From Bordetella pseudohinzii (GTDB taxonomy: Bacteria > Pseudomonadota > Gammaproteobacteria > Burkholderiales > Burkholderiaceae_B), in assembly GCF_000657795.2 (NCBI RefSeq), contig NZ_JHEP02000002.1, positions 62,001 to 126,000 on the forward strand: a DNA stretch of 64,000 nt, in the 5' to 3' direction. Positions 39,445 through 50,628 of the stretch are shown here, piece after piece (position 1 is the stretch's first letter; each line of letters opens with the position of its first letter). Made by a program: the position numbers and the translations under genes. The notes under the pieces were generated by a model that made no database searches, was not told the origin of the DNA, and was given only the letters and a program-made list of their open reading frames with translations.

Positions 39445-40562
39445 GCCGCCAGAATCTCGGTGAGCGCCGCGATGAAGCGTTCGTTCTCGGAGGGCAGCCC
39501 GATCGAGACGCGCAGCCATTCGGGCAGGCCGTCGCCGGCCACCGGGCGCACGATGACGCCGCGCTTGAGCAGTTCGAGATTGATGCGGGGCGCATCGCCC
39601 ACATGCACCAGCACGAAATTGCCGTAGCTGGGCACATAGCGCAGCTTCAAGGCCTCGAAGGCCTGCACGAGCTGCGCCTTGCCGGCCTTGTTGGCTTCGT
39701 AGGCGCGCTCGAGGTAGGCCGTGTCGGCCAGGGCCGCGACGGCGGCCGCCTGGGCCAGCGTGTTGACGTTAAAGGGCTGGCGGACGCGGTTCAGCAGGTC
39801 GGTGAGCGCCGGCTGGGCCACGGCGAAGCCCACGCGCAGGCCGGCCAGGCCATAGGCCTTGGAGAAGGTGCGCGAGACGATGAGATTGGGAAAGCGGCGC
39901 ACCAGCGCGACGCTGTCGAAACGGTGTTCGGGGTCGAGATACTCGTTGTAGGCCTCGTCCAGCACCACGGTCACGCGCTCGCCGTGCGCCTCGGTAAGCC
40001 GGACCAGGAAGCGCTCGATCGCCTCGCCCGGCACGAACGTGCCCGTCGGGTTGTTCGGATTGGCGATGAAGACCACGCGCGTATCGCCGTCGATGGCCGC
40101 CAGCATGGCGTCCAGGTCATGGCCGTAATCCTTGGCGGGCACCACGATATGACGGGCGCCCCGGGCCTGGGTGGCCAGGCGGTAGACGGCGAAGGAATGC
40201 TGGGCATAGACGGCCGAGACGCCCGGCTCCAGCAGGGCCAGGGCGACGATCTCGAGGATGTCGTTCGAACCATTGCCCAGGGTGATCCAGTTGGCGGGCA
40301 CGCCATAGCGCGCGGCCAGGGCCGCCTTCAGGTCAAAGCCATTGGGATCGGGATAGCGGGCCAGCGCATTGGCCGCGGCCAGCATGGCCTGGCGCGCCGA
40401 TTCCGGCATGCCCAGCGGGTTTTCGTTGGAGGCCAGCTTGATGATGCCGGCCGGATCCAGCCCGAACTCGCGGGCCAGCTCTTCGATGGGCTTGCCCGCC
40501 TGGTATGGGGCGATGGCGCCCACGTGGGCGGGGGCGACGAGGGTCTTGTTTGCTTGGGTCAT
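39441..40562 (-). CDS. hisC: Histidinol-phosphate / aromatic aminotransferase HisC
   Basis: A 373-residue class I/II PLP aminotransferase. ASNENPLGMPESARQAM at the N-terminus and SRTFSKAYGLAGLRVGFAVA with the PLP lysine are HisC marks. Its place between pheA and tyrA suggests it also transaminates aromatic keto acids, as proposed for hisC paralogues in this operon type. The main his operon is not in the window. Confidence 0.92.
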   Translation of the reverse strand: MTQANKTLVAPAHVGAIAPYQAGKPIEELAREFGLDPAGIIKLASNENPLGMPESARQAMLAAANALARYPDPNGFDLKAALAARYGVPANWITLGNGSNDILEIVALALLEPGVSAVYAQHSFAVYRLATQARGARHIVVPAKDYGHDLDAMLAAIDGDTRVVFIANPNNPTGTFVPGEAIERFLVRLTEAHGERVTVVLDEAYNEYLDPEHRFDSVALVRRFPNLIVSRTFSKAYGLAGLRVGFAVAQPALTDLLNRVRQPFNVNTLAQAAAVAALADTAYLERAYEANKAGKAQLVQAFEALKLRYVPSYGNFVLVHVGDAPRINLELLKRGVIVRPVAGDGLPEWLRVSIGLPSENERFIAALTEILAA

Positions 40563-40583
40563 GATGACGACGGAGACCGGGCC

Positions 40584-41669
40584 TTATTGCGCCGGATAGG
40601 AGCCGAGAATCTTGAAAAAGGCGGCCTGCTGCGCCAGCGCGGCGAAAGCCGTGGCCACATTGGTGTCTTTCTGGTGCCCCAGGCAATCGATGTAGAAGTA
40701 GTACTCCCACTGCCCGGTGCGCGCCGGGCGCGACTCGAAACGGGTCATCGACACGCCATTGACGGCCAGAGGCGCCAGCATGTCGTAGACCGCGCCGGCG
40801 CGATTGGGCACGGCCAGGATGAGGCTGGTCTTGTCCTGGCCGCTGGGCAGCGGCTCGATGCGGCCGATGGCCACGAAGCGCGTGCGGTTCTGCGCGTCGT
40901 CCTGGATGCCCGTGGCCACGAGGGAGAGGTTCCAGGCCGGCGCCGCCACTTCGCCGGCGATGGCGGCCACCGTGGCGTCGCCCGCCGCCACGCGCGCGGC
41001 CTCCGAGTTGCTGGCCGCGGCCACCCGTTTCAGGTCGGGGTAGTGGCGGTTCAGCCAGCCCTGGCATTGGGCCAGGGCCTGGGGATGCGCGGAAATCGTG
41101 GTCACGCCGTCCATCGTGCCGGATTGCGTCATCAGGCAATGGCGGATCACGAGCGAACGCTCGCCCATGATCTTCAGGGGCGTGTTCAGCAGCAGGTCCA
41201 GATTGCGGTTGACCGCGCCTTCGGTGGAGTTCTCGACCGGCACGATGCCCACGTCGGCCTGGCCGCTCTCGACGGCGCGGAACACCTCGTCAAAAGAGGC
41301 GCAGGGCATCTGGGTCACGGAATGGCCGAACTGCTCCAGCGCGGCCTGCTCCGAAAACGAACCTTGCGGGCCCAGATAGGCGACCGTCATGCCGCGCTCC
41401 AGCCCCCGGCAGGCCGACATGATTTCGGTCCAGACGCTGGCCACGGCCTCATTGGGAAACGGGCCGGCGTTGCGCTGCTGCAAACCGCGGATGACTTCGG
41501 CTTCGCGCTCCGGGCGCAATACCGGGCCGTCGGCGTGGGCCGCATGCTTGACCTCGCCCACTTCCTGGGCCGTGCGGGCGCGCTGGCCCAGGAGCTCGAG
41601 GATCTGGCGGTCGATGGCGTCGATGCGGTCGCGCAGCGGCCGCAGCTTGGCCTGCAAGGAATCATCCAT
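40584..41669 (-). CDS. pheA: Bifunctional chorismate mutase / prephenate dehydratase
   Basis: A 361-residue fusion. Residues about 1-90 are an AroQ chorismate mutase ([20 protein letters not shown]), about 95-270 the prephenate dehydratase ([33 protein letters not shown]; the NRTRF loop), and the rest an ACT domain with [18 protein letters not shown] that gives feedback inhibition by phenylalanine. The ATG at 41,669 overlaps the serC 3' end by eight bases. Confidence 0.96.
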   Translation of the reverse strand: MDDSLQAKLRPLRDRIDAIDRQILELLGQRARTAQEVGEVKHAAHADGPVLRPEREAEVIRGLQQRNAGPFPNEAVASVWTEIMSACRGLERGMTVAYLGPQGSFSEQAALEQFGHSVTQMPCASFDEVFRAVESGQADVGIVPVENSTEGAVNRNLDLLLNTPLKIMGERSLVIRHCLMTQSGTMDGVTTISAHPQALAQCQGWLNRHYPDLKRVAAASNSEAARVAAGDATVAAIAGEVAAPAWNLSLVATGIQDDAQNRTRFVAIGRIEPLPSGQDKTSLILAVPNRAGAVYDMLAPLAVNGVSMTRFESRPARTGQWEYYFYIDCLGHQKDTNVATAFAALAQQAAFFKILGSYPAQ

Positions 41670-42792
41670 AGCGGCGCTCGAATTCCTTGAGGTAATCGAC
41701 CAGGGCCTGCACGCCGGCCAGCGGCATGGCGTTGTAGATGGAGGCGCGCATGCCGCCCACGCTCTTGTGCCCCTTGAGCGCCAGCAGGCCGGCGGCCTCG
41801 GCGCCTTGCAGGAAGGCATCATTGAGCGATTCGTCGCGCAGCACGAAGGGCACGTTCATGCGCGAACGCACCGAGGGCTCGACCGGATTGCGGTAAAAGC
41901 CGCTGGCGTCCAGATAGCCGTAGAGCAGGTCGGCCTTGGCCTTGTTGGCCGCCTCCAGGGCCTGCACGCCGCCCTGGGCCTTGACCCATTTGTAGACCAG
42001 GCCGGCGACGTAGATCGCGAAGGTCGGCGGGGTGTTGTAGCGCGAATGCTCGGCGGCCACGTTGGCGTAGTCAAAGGCCGACGGACAGATGGACAGCGCC
42101 TTGCCCAGCAGGTCGCGGCGCGCGATGACCACGGTCACGCCGGCCGGGCCGGCGTTCTTCTGCGCGCCGGCGAACAGCAGGCCGGTGCGGGTGGCGTCCA
42201 GCGGACGCGACAGGAAATGCGAAGACGCATCCACCACCAGGGGCACGTCGGGCGCGCCCAGCGCGGCCAGATCGGGCCAGTCGGTGAATTCCACGCCCCC
42301 TATGGTTTCGTTGCTGCACAGATGCAGATAGGCCGCCTCGGGACGGACCTGCCAGCTCGCCGCCGGCGGCACCCAGGTAAAGGGGCGCTGCTCGCGGCCG
42401 CCGATCTCGGCGGCCTGCGCGCTGGAGGCGGCGATGCGGGCGTCGCCATAGCGGCCGGCTTCTTTGTGCGAGCGCGTGGACCAATGCCCGGTCACCACGA
42501 AATCAGCCGCCGGCACGCCGCGCCGGCCGATCAGGTTCATGGGAACGATGGCGTTCTCGCCCAGCCCGCCGCCCTGCATGAACATGACGGCATAGTCGGC
42601 CGGCAGGTTCATGAGTTCGCGCAGGTCGGCTTCGGCCTCGTCGCAGATCTGCACGAACTGGCGGCCGCGGTGACTCATTTCCATCACCGACATGCCGCTG
42701 CCTTGCCAATCCAGCATCTCGGCCGCGGCCTGCTGCAACACCACCTCGGGCAGGACCGAAGGTCCGGCCGAGAAATTCCAGGGGCGCGCCAT
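41662..42792 (-). CDS. serC: Phosphoserine aminotransferase
   Basis: A 376-residue PLP aminotransferase for serine and pyridoxal synthesis. [18 protein letters not shown] is the hallmark N-terminus, and [13 protein letters not shown] holds the PLP lysine. The ATG at 42,792 is seven bases after the gyrA stop. It is the first biosynthetic gene of the serC-pheA-hisC-tyrA-aroA-cmk-rpsA group. Confidence 0.96.
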   Translation of the reverse strand: MARPWNFSAGPSVLPEVVLQQAAAEMLDWQGSGMSVMEMSHRGRQFVQICDEAEADLRELMNLPADYAVMFMQGGGLGENAIVPMNLIGRRGVPAADFVVTGHWSTRSHKEAGRYGDARIAASSAQAAEIGGREQRPFTWVPPAASWQVRPEAAYLHLCSNETIGGVEFTDWPDLAALGAPDVPLVVDASSHFLSRPLDATRTGLLFAGAQKNAGPAGVTVVIARRDLLGKALSICPSAFDYANVAAEHSRYNTPPTFAIYVAGLVYKWVKAQGGVQALEAANKAKADLLYGYLDASGFYRNPVEPSVRSRMNVPFVLRDESLNDAFLQGAEAAGLLALKGHKSVGGMRASIYNAMPLAGVQALVDYLKEFERRYG

Positions 42793-42799
42793 CTCTTGC

Positions 42800-45439
<2,640 letters not shown>

Positions 45440-45830
45440 ATATATAGCGACAGAATCGTGTGTAAGGAGGAACCCGGGCCGGGTAAACGGGAAATTCTAT
45501 CATTCGATTGCAGCCGCCTCCCCCCAGGCCCGGCGGGGCGCGTTCGCCGACAAGTGTGCTACCGGCCCCGGCCGCCGCCCAAGCCCTGTTGCCAAAAACC
45601 AACATGAATTCTGCATCGGGTGCCCAAATGGTCATATCCTGAGTCAATGGACTGGCTTAAAGGGAGCCAAAGGTCCCCAAATGCCTTAAGATTGTTTCCA
45701 GCACGCAGGAGACCCAGTGGCGGCCCTTTGAACCTGTTCGGAGCGTTGCTATACTGGCCCCGTTTTCCTGATATGCGGCGGGGGTTCGCTGCGAGTCACT
45801 TATCCAGCTTCAAGCTCAACGAGGAGAAAC
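45440..45830. other. Divergent gyrA / ompA regulatory region
   Basis: This 391-base spacer holds the promoters of gyrA (minus) and ompA (plus) and no convincing gene. The ompA promoter is clear (separate entry). For gyrA I see only a TAGAAT-like -10 near 45,500 without a good -35, plus an AT stretch ATATAT directly before the ATG. Short open frames through here are not supported by codon pattern. Confidence 0.6.
45728..45755 (+). promoter_or_regulatory. Sigma70-type promoter of ompA
   Basis: TTGAAC (45,728-45,733) and TATACT (45,750-45,755) are separated by 16 bases. The start would be near 45,762, leaving a leader of about 70 bases that ends in GAGGAG before the ompA ATG. Confidence 0.75.
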
Positions 45831-46412
45831 ATGAACAAACCCTCCAAATTCGCTCTGGCGCTTGCCTTCGCCGCTGTCACGGCCTCTGGTGTAGCCTCGG
45901 CTCAGACGGTGGACAACTGGCGCAATCCGTTCGGCGACGTGTGGAAGAACGGCACCAACGAATTGTGCTGGCGCGATGCGTTCTGGACCCCGGCGACCGG
46001 CATCCCCGGCTGCGACGGCGTTCCGGTTGCCCAGAAGGAAAAGCCCGCCCCGATGGCCGCCAAGGTCGTGTTCAACGCTGACACGTTCTTCGACTTCGAC
46101 AAGTCCGTGCTGAAGCCGGAAGGCCGCCAACTGCTGGATCAAGTTGCCCAGCAAGCTGGCACCATCGATCTGGAAACCATCATCGCCGTCGGCCACACCG
46201 ACTCGATCGGTACCGAAGCCTACAACCAGAAGCTGTCCGAGCGCCGTGCCGCTTCGGTCAAGGCCTACCTGGTCAGCAAGGGCATCGACCCGAACCGTAT
46301 CTACACGGAAGGCAAGGGCGAACTGCAGCCCGTCGCGACCAACAAGACCGCCGAAGGCCGCGCCCGCAACCGCCGCGTGGAAGTCGAAATCGTCGGCAGC
46401 CGTCGCAAGTAA
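45831..46412 (+). CDS. ompA: Short OmpA-family outer membrane protein
   Basis: A 193-residue protein with a signal peptide ending GVASA (about residue 24). It goes from a 50-residue linker with two cysteines ([16 protein letters not shown]) straight into an OmpA C-terminal peptidoglycan-binding domain: [36 protein letters not shown] and [13 protein letters not shown]. The eight-strand beta-barrel of E. coli OmpA is missing. This is the form known from Bordetella. It probably ties the envelope to peptidoglycan. A strong promoter, a GAGGAG site and a strong terminator point to high expression. Confidence 0.94.
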   Translation: MNKPSKFALALAFAAVTASGVASAQTVDNWRNPFGDVWKNGTNELCWRDAFWTPATGIPGCDGVPVAQKEKPAPMAAKVVFNADTFFDFDKSVLKPEGRQLLDQVAQQAGTIDLETIIAVGHTDSIGTEAYNQKLSERRAASVKAYLVSKGIDPNRIYTEGKGELQPVATNKTAEGRARNRRVEVEIVGSRRK

Positions 46413-46439
46413 GCATTGCAGCGCTAGCCGCTACAATGA

Positions 46440-46467
46440 GGGCCTCGCTATGCGAGGCCCTTTTTTT
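46440..46467 (+). terminator. Terminator of ompA
   Basis: A perfect 9-base stem GGGCCTCGC/GCGAGGCCC with a TAT loop (46,440-46,460), followed by seven T. It separates ompA from ubiG. Confidence 0.93.
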
Positions 46468-46485
46468 CGCCATCTACCCTTGCCC

Positions 46486-47211
46486 ATGACCACAGCCGCC
46501 ACGTCTTCCCGCCCCAACGTCAATGTCGACCAGGCCGAATTGGATAAATTCAGCGCCCTGGCCGCGCGCTGGTGGGACCCGGAAAGCGAGTTCAAGCCCC
46601 TGCACGCCATCAACCCGCTGCGGCTGGAATGGATACAGGAGACGGCGGGCAGCCTGGGCGGACGCCGGGTGCTGGACGTGGGCTGCGGCGGCGGCATCCT
46701 GTCGGAAGCCATGGCCCAGGCCGGCGCCGAGGTCACGGGCATCGACCTGGCGGAAAAATCGCTCAAGATCGCGCGCCTGCACGGCCTGGAATCGGGCGTG
46801 AAGGTCGACTACCGCGCCGTGCCCGTCGAAGACCTGGCCGCCGAGCAGCCGGGCCACTACGATGTGGTCACCTGCATGGAAATGCTTGAGCACGTCCCCG
46901 ATCCGGCCTCGATCGTGCGCGCCTGCGCCACCCTGGTCAAGCCGGGCGGCTGGGTGTTCTTCTCCACCCTGAACCGCAACCCCAAGTCCTTTCTGTTCGC
47001 CATCGTGGGCGCCGAATATGTGCTGCGGCTGCTGCCGCGCGGCACCCATAGCTACGAACACTTCATCAAGCCCAGCGAACTGGCCGCCTCCGCGCGCCAG
47101 GCCGGCCTGACCCCCTCGGGCATGCGCGGCATGGAATACAACCCCATTACCCAGATCTACTCCCTGTCGGCCAACACCTCGGTCAATTACCTGATGGCAA
47201 CCCGCAAATGA
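46486..47211 (+). CDS. ubiG: Ubiquinone biosynthesis O-methyltransferase UbiG
   Basis: A 241-residue SAM methyltransferase that carries out both O-methylations in ubiquinone synthesis. The SAM motif is [15 protein letters not shown], preceded by [19 protein letters not shown] and followed by [11 protein letters not shown]. The ATG at 46,486 is preferred; an in-frame ATG at 46,450 lies inside the ompA terminator. It overlaps gph by four bases. Confidence 0.96.
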   Translation: MTTAATSSRPNVNVDQAELDKFSALAARWWDPESEFKPLHAINPLRLEWIQETAGSLGGRRVLDVGCGGGILSEAMAQAGAEVTGIDLAEKSLKIARLHGLESGVKVDYRAVPVEDLAAEQPGHYDVVTCMEMLEHVPDPASIVRACATLVKPGGWVFFSTLNRNPKSFLFAIVGAEYVLRLLPRGTHSYEHFIKPSELAASARQAGLTPSGMRGMEYNPITQIYSLSANTSVNYLMATRK

Positions 47212-47882
47212 GCGCGCTGATCCTGTTCGACTTCGACGGCACCCTGGCCGATACCGCTCCCGACCTGGCCGCCGCGGCCAATCGCCAGCGCACCCGCCGC
47301 GGCATGCCGCCCCTGCCCTACGAACAGCTGCGTCCGGTGGCCTCCCAGGGCGCGCGCGGCCTGCTGCGCGTGGCGCTGGGCCTGGCGCCCGGCGATGAAG
47401 CCTATGAGCCCACCCGCCTGCAGTTCATCGCCGACTACGCGGAGGGCTCCACGCGCGAAAGCCGGCTGTTCCCGGGTATTGCCGACCTGCTGGCGCACAT
47501 CCGTTCGCAAGGCCTGGCCTGGGGCATCGTCACCAACAAAGTCACCCATCTCACGCTGCCCATCGTCGAGCACCTGGGGCTGGTGCGCGACAGCGCGGTC
47601 TTGGTTTGCGGCGACACCACCGCCCATGCCAAACCGCATCCGCTGCCGCTGCTGCACGCCGCCGAACAGGCCGGTTACGCAACCAGCCGCTGCATTTACG
47701 TGGGCGATGACTTGCGCGACATCCAGGCGGCCCATGCGGCCGGCATGCCCGCCATCGCCGCCGCGTACGGCTATGTCACTGAAAACGAAGACATCGCCCT
47801 GTGGCAAGCGGAAGCCCGGGTAGACTCGCCCCAGGCTCTCTGGGATGCGATCCGGCCCTTGCTGCCGCGCAGCCCGGCCTGA
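47208..47882 (+). CDS. gph: Phosphoglycolate phosphatase-type HAD hydrolase
   Basis: A 224-residue HAD phosphatase. The nucleophile motif is [15 protein letters not shown], with VTNK and [10 protein letters not shown] as motifs II-IV. Its coupling to ubiG by ATGA is the common gph arrangement. Related enzymes in this position act on phosphoglycolate or, in pseudomonads, on MurNAc 6-phosphate (MupP), so the exact substrate is not certain. Confidence 0.88.
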   Translation: MSALILFDFDGTLADTAPDLAAAANRQRTRRGMPPLPYEQLRPVASQGARGLLRVALGLAPGDEAYEPTRLQFIADYAEGSTRESRLFPGIADLLAHIRSQGLAWGIVTNKVTHLTLPIVEHLGLVRDSAVLVCGDTTAHAKPHPLPLLHAAEQAGYATSRCIYVGDDLRDIQAAHAAGMPAIAAAYGYVTENEDIALWQAEARVDSPQALWDAIRPLLPRSPA

Positions 47883-48042
47883 ACACCTCCCGCGGGAAGA
47901 AACATGGAAATGGGGCCACCCCCTTTCAAATCTGTCCCGTATATGAGACCTTAAGCCATCTCTTAAACTCGTTCGAGCTCACGATTACATCTTGCAAGGC
48001 TAGGCGTTAAATCCCTATCACCCTATTCCGGGAGGTCTCCCG

Positions 48043-48396
48043 ATGAAGGTGCTTGCGATATTCGGCACGCGGCCGGAAGCCATCAAGAGGACGCCTCCGC
48101 TGCGGGCATGGAAAGCTCAATCCGGCCTGGAATGCATCGCCGCGCTCATCGGCCAGCATTGGCAGATGCTAGACCAGGTGCTGCATCTGCTCGGCATCCA
48201 GGCCGACCATGATCTGGATGTCATGGTCCCCAAGCAGACCCTCGACGGTCTGTATGCGCGCGTGCTCACCCGTGTGGACGCCCTGCTCGAAGGCGAGGCG
48301 CCCGACTGTGTCCTGGTGCGCGGCGACACCACCACCGCCCATGGGGCGGCCCTGATGGGCCGCACGGTGCAGGAATTCAATCCCATTCGATCGTGA
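48043..48396 (+). pseudogene. wecB: Truncated UDP-N-acetylglucosamine 2-epimerase (wecB/nfrC) fragment
   Basis: Only 117 codons of an enzyme that is normally about 370-380 residues. The N-terminal MKVLAIFGTRPEAIK, the QHWQMLDQVLHLLGI segment and VRGDTTTAHGAAL match WecB, which turns UDP-GlcNAc into UDP-ManNAc. Then the frame ends at EFNPIRS. The second Rossmann domain and the active-site residues beyond residue 110 are gone, so it cannot be active alone. Changes such as QHWQ for the usual QHRE and KRTP for KMAP suggest drift. A GGGAGG site precedes it. It ends seven bases before the BcsB-like gene and heads an Nfr-like locus. In E. coli nfrC is wecB, so its position is meaningful. Confidence 0.88.
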
Positions 48397-48403
48397 GTCC
48401 AAC

Positions 48404-50590
48404 ATGCCTGTCTCTTGCACTCGCCTGCCGAACCTGACACGACTCGTCCTGCTGACCGCGTTGGCCCTGCCCGCGGCCGCGCCCGCCTCGCCCGCCGGCG
48501 ACGCGCTGCGCGAGCTGGCGCGCGACACCTGGGTCCAGCGCAGTCTTTCGCTGGAAGACCTGGGCCTCAATGATCCGGCGGTGCTGCGCATGAGCGAGAA
48601 CCAGCAGGACTACTACTTGCCGGTTCCCAAAGGCCTGCGTCTGGCCGATGCCACGCTCACGGTCGACGGACGGTATATCCGAGGCGAGGAAAGCCCCCCG
48701 ACGCTGGGCCTGAGCATAGACGGCCGTCCGGTCATGGCCCAGCGCATGCAGGAGCGCGAGGGCTCAATCACCCGCCCTTATGCGCTTGACGCGCATGCGC
48801 GCGACTCCGGCTTTGTGCATCTGCGGGTCGATTGGGGCTCGCCCATCGGCCGCCGCATCTGCGATCCGGACCGGCCCACGGCCAATGTGCTGACGCTGGC
48901 GCCCACCACCCGCCTGGCCTACCGCTTTGCCTCGAGCGATCTCACCACGCTGGACGATGCCTGGAGCACCCTGCCCGGCAAGCCGGTGTTGCTGATCGCC
49001 AGCGGCAAACTGGAGCAGACCAGCTACGACGCGGCCTGGCGCGCCGGCGTGGCGCTTGGCCGGGCCGGCAAGCGCGCGCGGGTCTCCAGCCTGCCCGCCG
49101 TGGGCGATACGGTTGCGTTGGACGGGCTTGCCATTCCAGCGGGCTTGGCGGACGTCAAGGGCTTCGCGGCCTTGCGTGGCAAGGACGAACACCGTCTGGC
49201 CGACGCGGCCGAGCTCGGCGCCTGGATAGTCGCCGGCGGCGTGCAGGCCGATCTGGTCATTGCCGATGCCGCGTTCTCGGCGCAGCTCAAGGCCGCGCTG
49301 GACGCCCTGCAGGCGCAATTGCAGAACGACAGCGACGCCGTCGCCGGCTTGAAAGCCTGGCGCGACCAGCATGCCGGCCTGGCCGACGCCCCGCCGGCCA
49401 GCCAGCAGGTCAAGCTCGGCCTGCTAGGCAAACAGACCGTGATCGCCATCGCCCCGGACGCCGGGGCCCAGGCCGCTGGCCTCTTCGACAGCCAGTGGCG
49501 CCGCGTGCTGGCCGGTCCGCAAGCCAGCTTGCACAGCGCGGGCCAGAATCCCATGAGCGGCGCCGTGCGCCTGTCCGACCTGGGAGGCTCCACCCAGGCT
49601 TTCGATGTCATCACGCGCGGCGACTGGACCATCAACTTTCCGCTGAGTTCGGTCTCGGCCGACGGCCGCATCCCGGGAGAACTGGTGCTCGATGTGGCGG
49701 CCGCCCCCGGCGCCGCGGCATCGCCGCCGGTGGTCTCGGTCCTCTGGAACGGGGTGCTGCTGGACGCGCGCCGGCTGACCGATGCCGGCCAGCCCGCTCG
49801 GCTGACCTCTCGCGTCCCGGGCTATGCGCTGGGCGTGAACAATGTGCTGCGCGTGAGTTTCCAGCGCCAATCTGCCTCGCCGGACTGCGCCGAGACGCCG
49901 CAGGCCTATCCCGTCAATGTGCTGGCCAGCAGCCATCTGCGGCCGACGCCGGCCGAGCCCGACGGGACATTCGTGGGCCTGCTGCCCCTGCTGGCGGGCA
50001 GCCCGCAACTCATCCTGCCACCGGCATGGCTGGACAAACCGGCCGAGTCGCTGCCCCACGTCATCCCCATGGCCACGGCCAGCGCCCTGTCGCCGGCCCG
50101 CGCCGAGCTCGTGCTGGCGGACAAGGAGGCGCAGCCGACCAAGCCCTTCCTGGCCATGGGCGTGACCGTGGCCGGGGCCGCGCCGCTCATCGAGGTCGTC
50201 GAAGGCAAACGGCTGCGCGTGGGCGGCCGCGAGCGGCCCTGGCTGGATCTTGAAGGCCCCGAGCCGCTGAGCGCGGCCTCGGTCGTCAAGGCCGGCAAGC
50301 AATCCGGCATCGCCTGGTATGCGCTGGGCAAGACGCCGGTCACGCCGTCCGCCGCCTTTGTGCTCTCGCGCGGCGACGGCGTGGTCCTGGGCGCCAAGGG
50401 GCCGCTGGCCTGGGTCGATACGACCGATCCGGGCCTGAGCCGCCCGCCAGGCGCCGCGGGCGGGACATTTTATGAATGGCGCAACTACCTGTCCTGGGGA
50501 CTGCCGGCGCTAGGCATCGTGCTGGTGCTCGGGCTGCTGCTTGCCCTGGCCGTGCGCCGCGCCCGCAAGCGCCGCGAGAACAGCCATTGA
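48404..50590 (+). CDS. BcsB-like periplasmic polysaccharide synthase subunit
   Basis: A 728-residue envelope protein with a signal peptide (residues about 1-28, ending PAAAPAS), a large periplasmic region and one C-terminal membrane helix (about 698-718) followed by a basic tail. The alternating beta-sandwich segments with LRVDWGSPI, RVSFQRQSASPDC and the C-terminal anchor resemble BcsB, the cellulose synthase partner that guides the growing chain into the periplasm. No BcsA, BcsC, BcsZ or BcsD gene lies nearby; instead an NfrB-type synthase follows 38 bases on. It probably serves as co-polymerase for that synthase. BcsB membership is by layout and local similarity, so moderately sure. Confidence 0.72.
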   Translation: MPVSCTRLPNLTRLVLLTALALPAAAPASPAGDALRELARDTWVQRSLSLEDLGLNDPAVLRMSENQQDYYLPVPKGLRLADATLTVDGRYIRGEESPPTLGLSIDGRPVMAQRMQEREGSITRPYALDAHARDSGFVHLRVDWGSPIGRRICDPDRPTANVLTLAPTTRLAYRFASSDLTTLDDAWSTLPGKPVLLIASGKLEQTSYDAAWRAGVALGRAGKRARVSSLPAVGDTVALDGLAIPAGLADVKGFAALRGKDEHRLADAAELGAWIVAGGVQADLVIADAAFSAQLKAALDALQAQLQNDSDAVAGLKAWRDQHAGLADAPPASQQVKLGLLGKQTVIAIAPDAGAQAAGLFDSQWRRVLAGPQASLHSAGQNPMSGAVRLSDLGGSTQAFDVITRGDWTINFPLSSVSADGRIPGELVLDVAAAPGAAASPPVVSVLWNGVLLDARRLTDAGQPARLTSRVPGYALGVNNVLRVSFQRQSASPDCAETPQAYPVNVLASSHLRPTPAEPDGTFVGLLPLLAGSPQLILPPAWLDKPAESLPHVIPMATASALSPARAELVLADKEAQPTKPFLAMGVTVAGAAPLIEVVEGKRLRVGGRERPWLDLEGPEPLSAASVVKAGKQSGIAWYALGKTPVTPSAAFVLSRGDGVVLGAKGPLAWVDTTDPGLSRPPGAAGGTFYEWRNYLSWGLPALGIVLVLGLLLALAVRRARKRRENSH

Positions 50591-50628
50591 GAAGAGGCTT
50601 CGACTTCCCCTGACCCCAGGCTAGGCGC

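Noticed and set aside
46450-46485. Earlier in-frame ATG for ubiG
   Set aside because: It lies within the ompA terminator hairpin, and the extension is not typical of UbiG.
47883-48042. Possible insertion-sequence end (GGGGCCACCCC-like dyad and AT-rich sequence) before the wecB fragment
   Set aside because: Only a short dyad is visible, with no transposase frame or target duplication; it cannot be separated from a promoter region.
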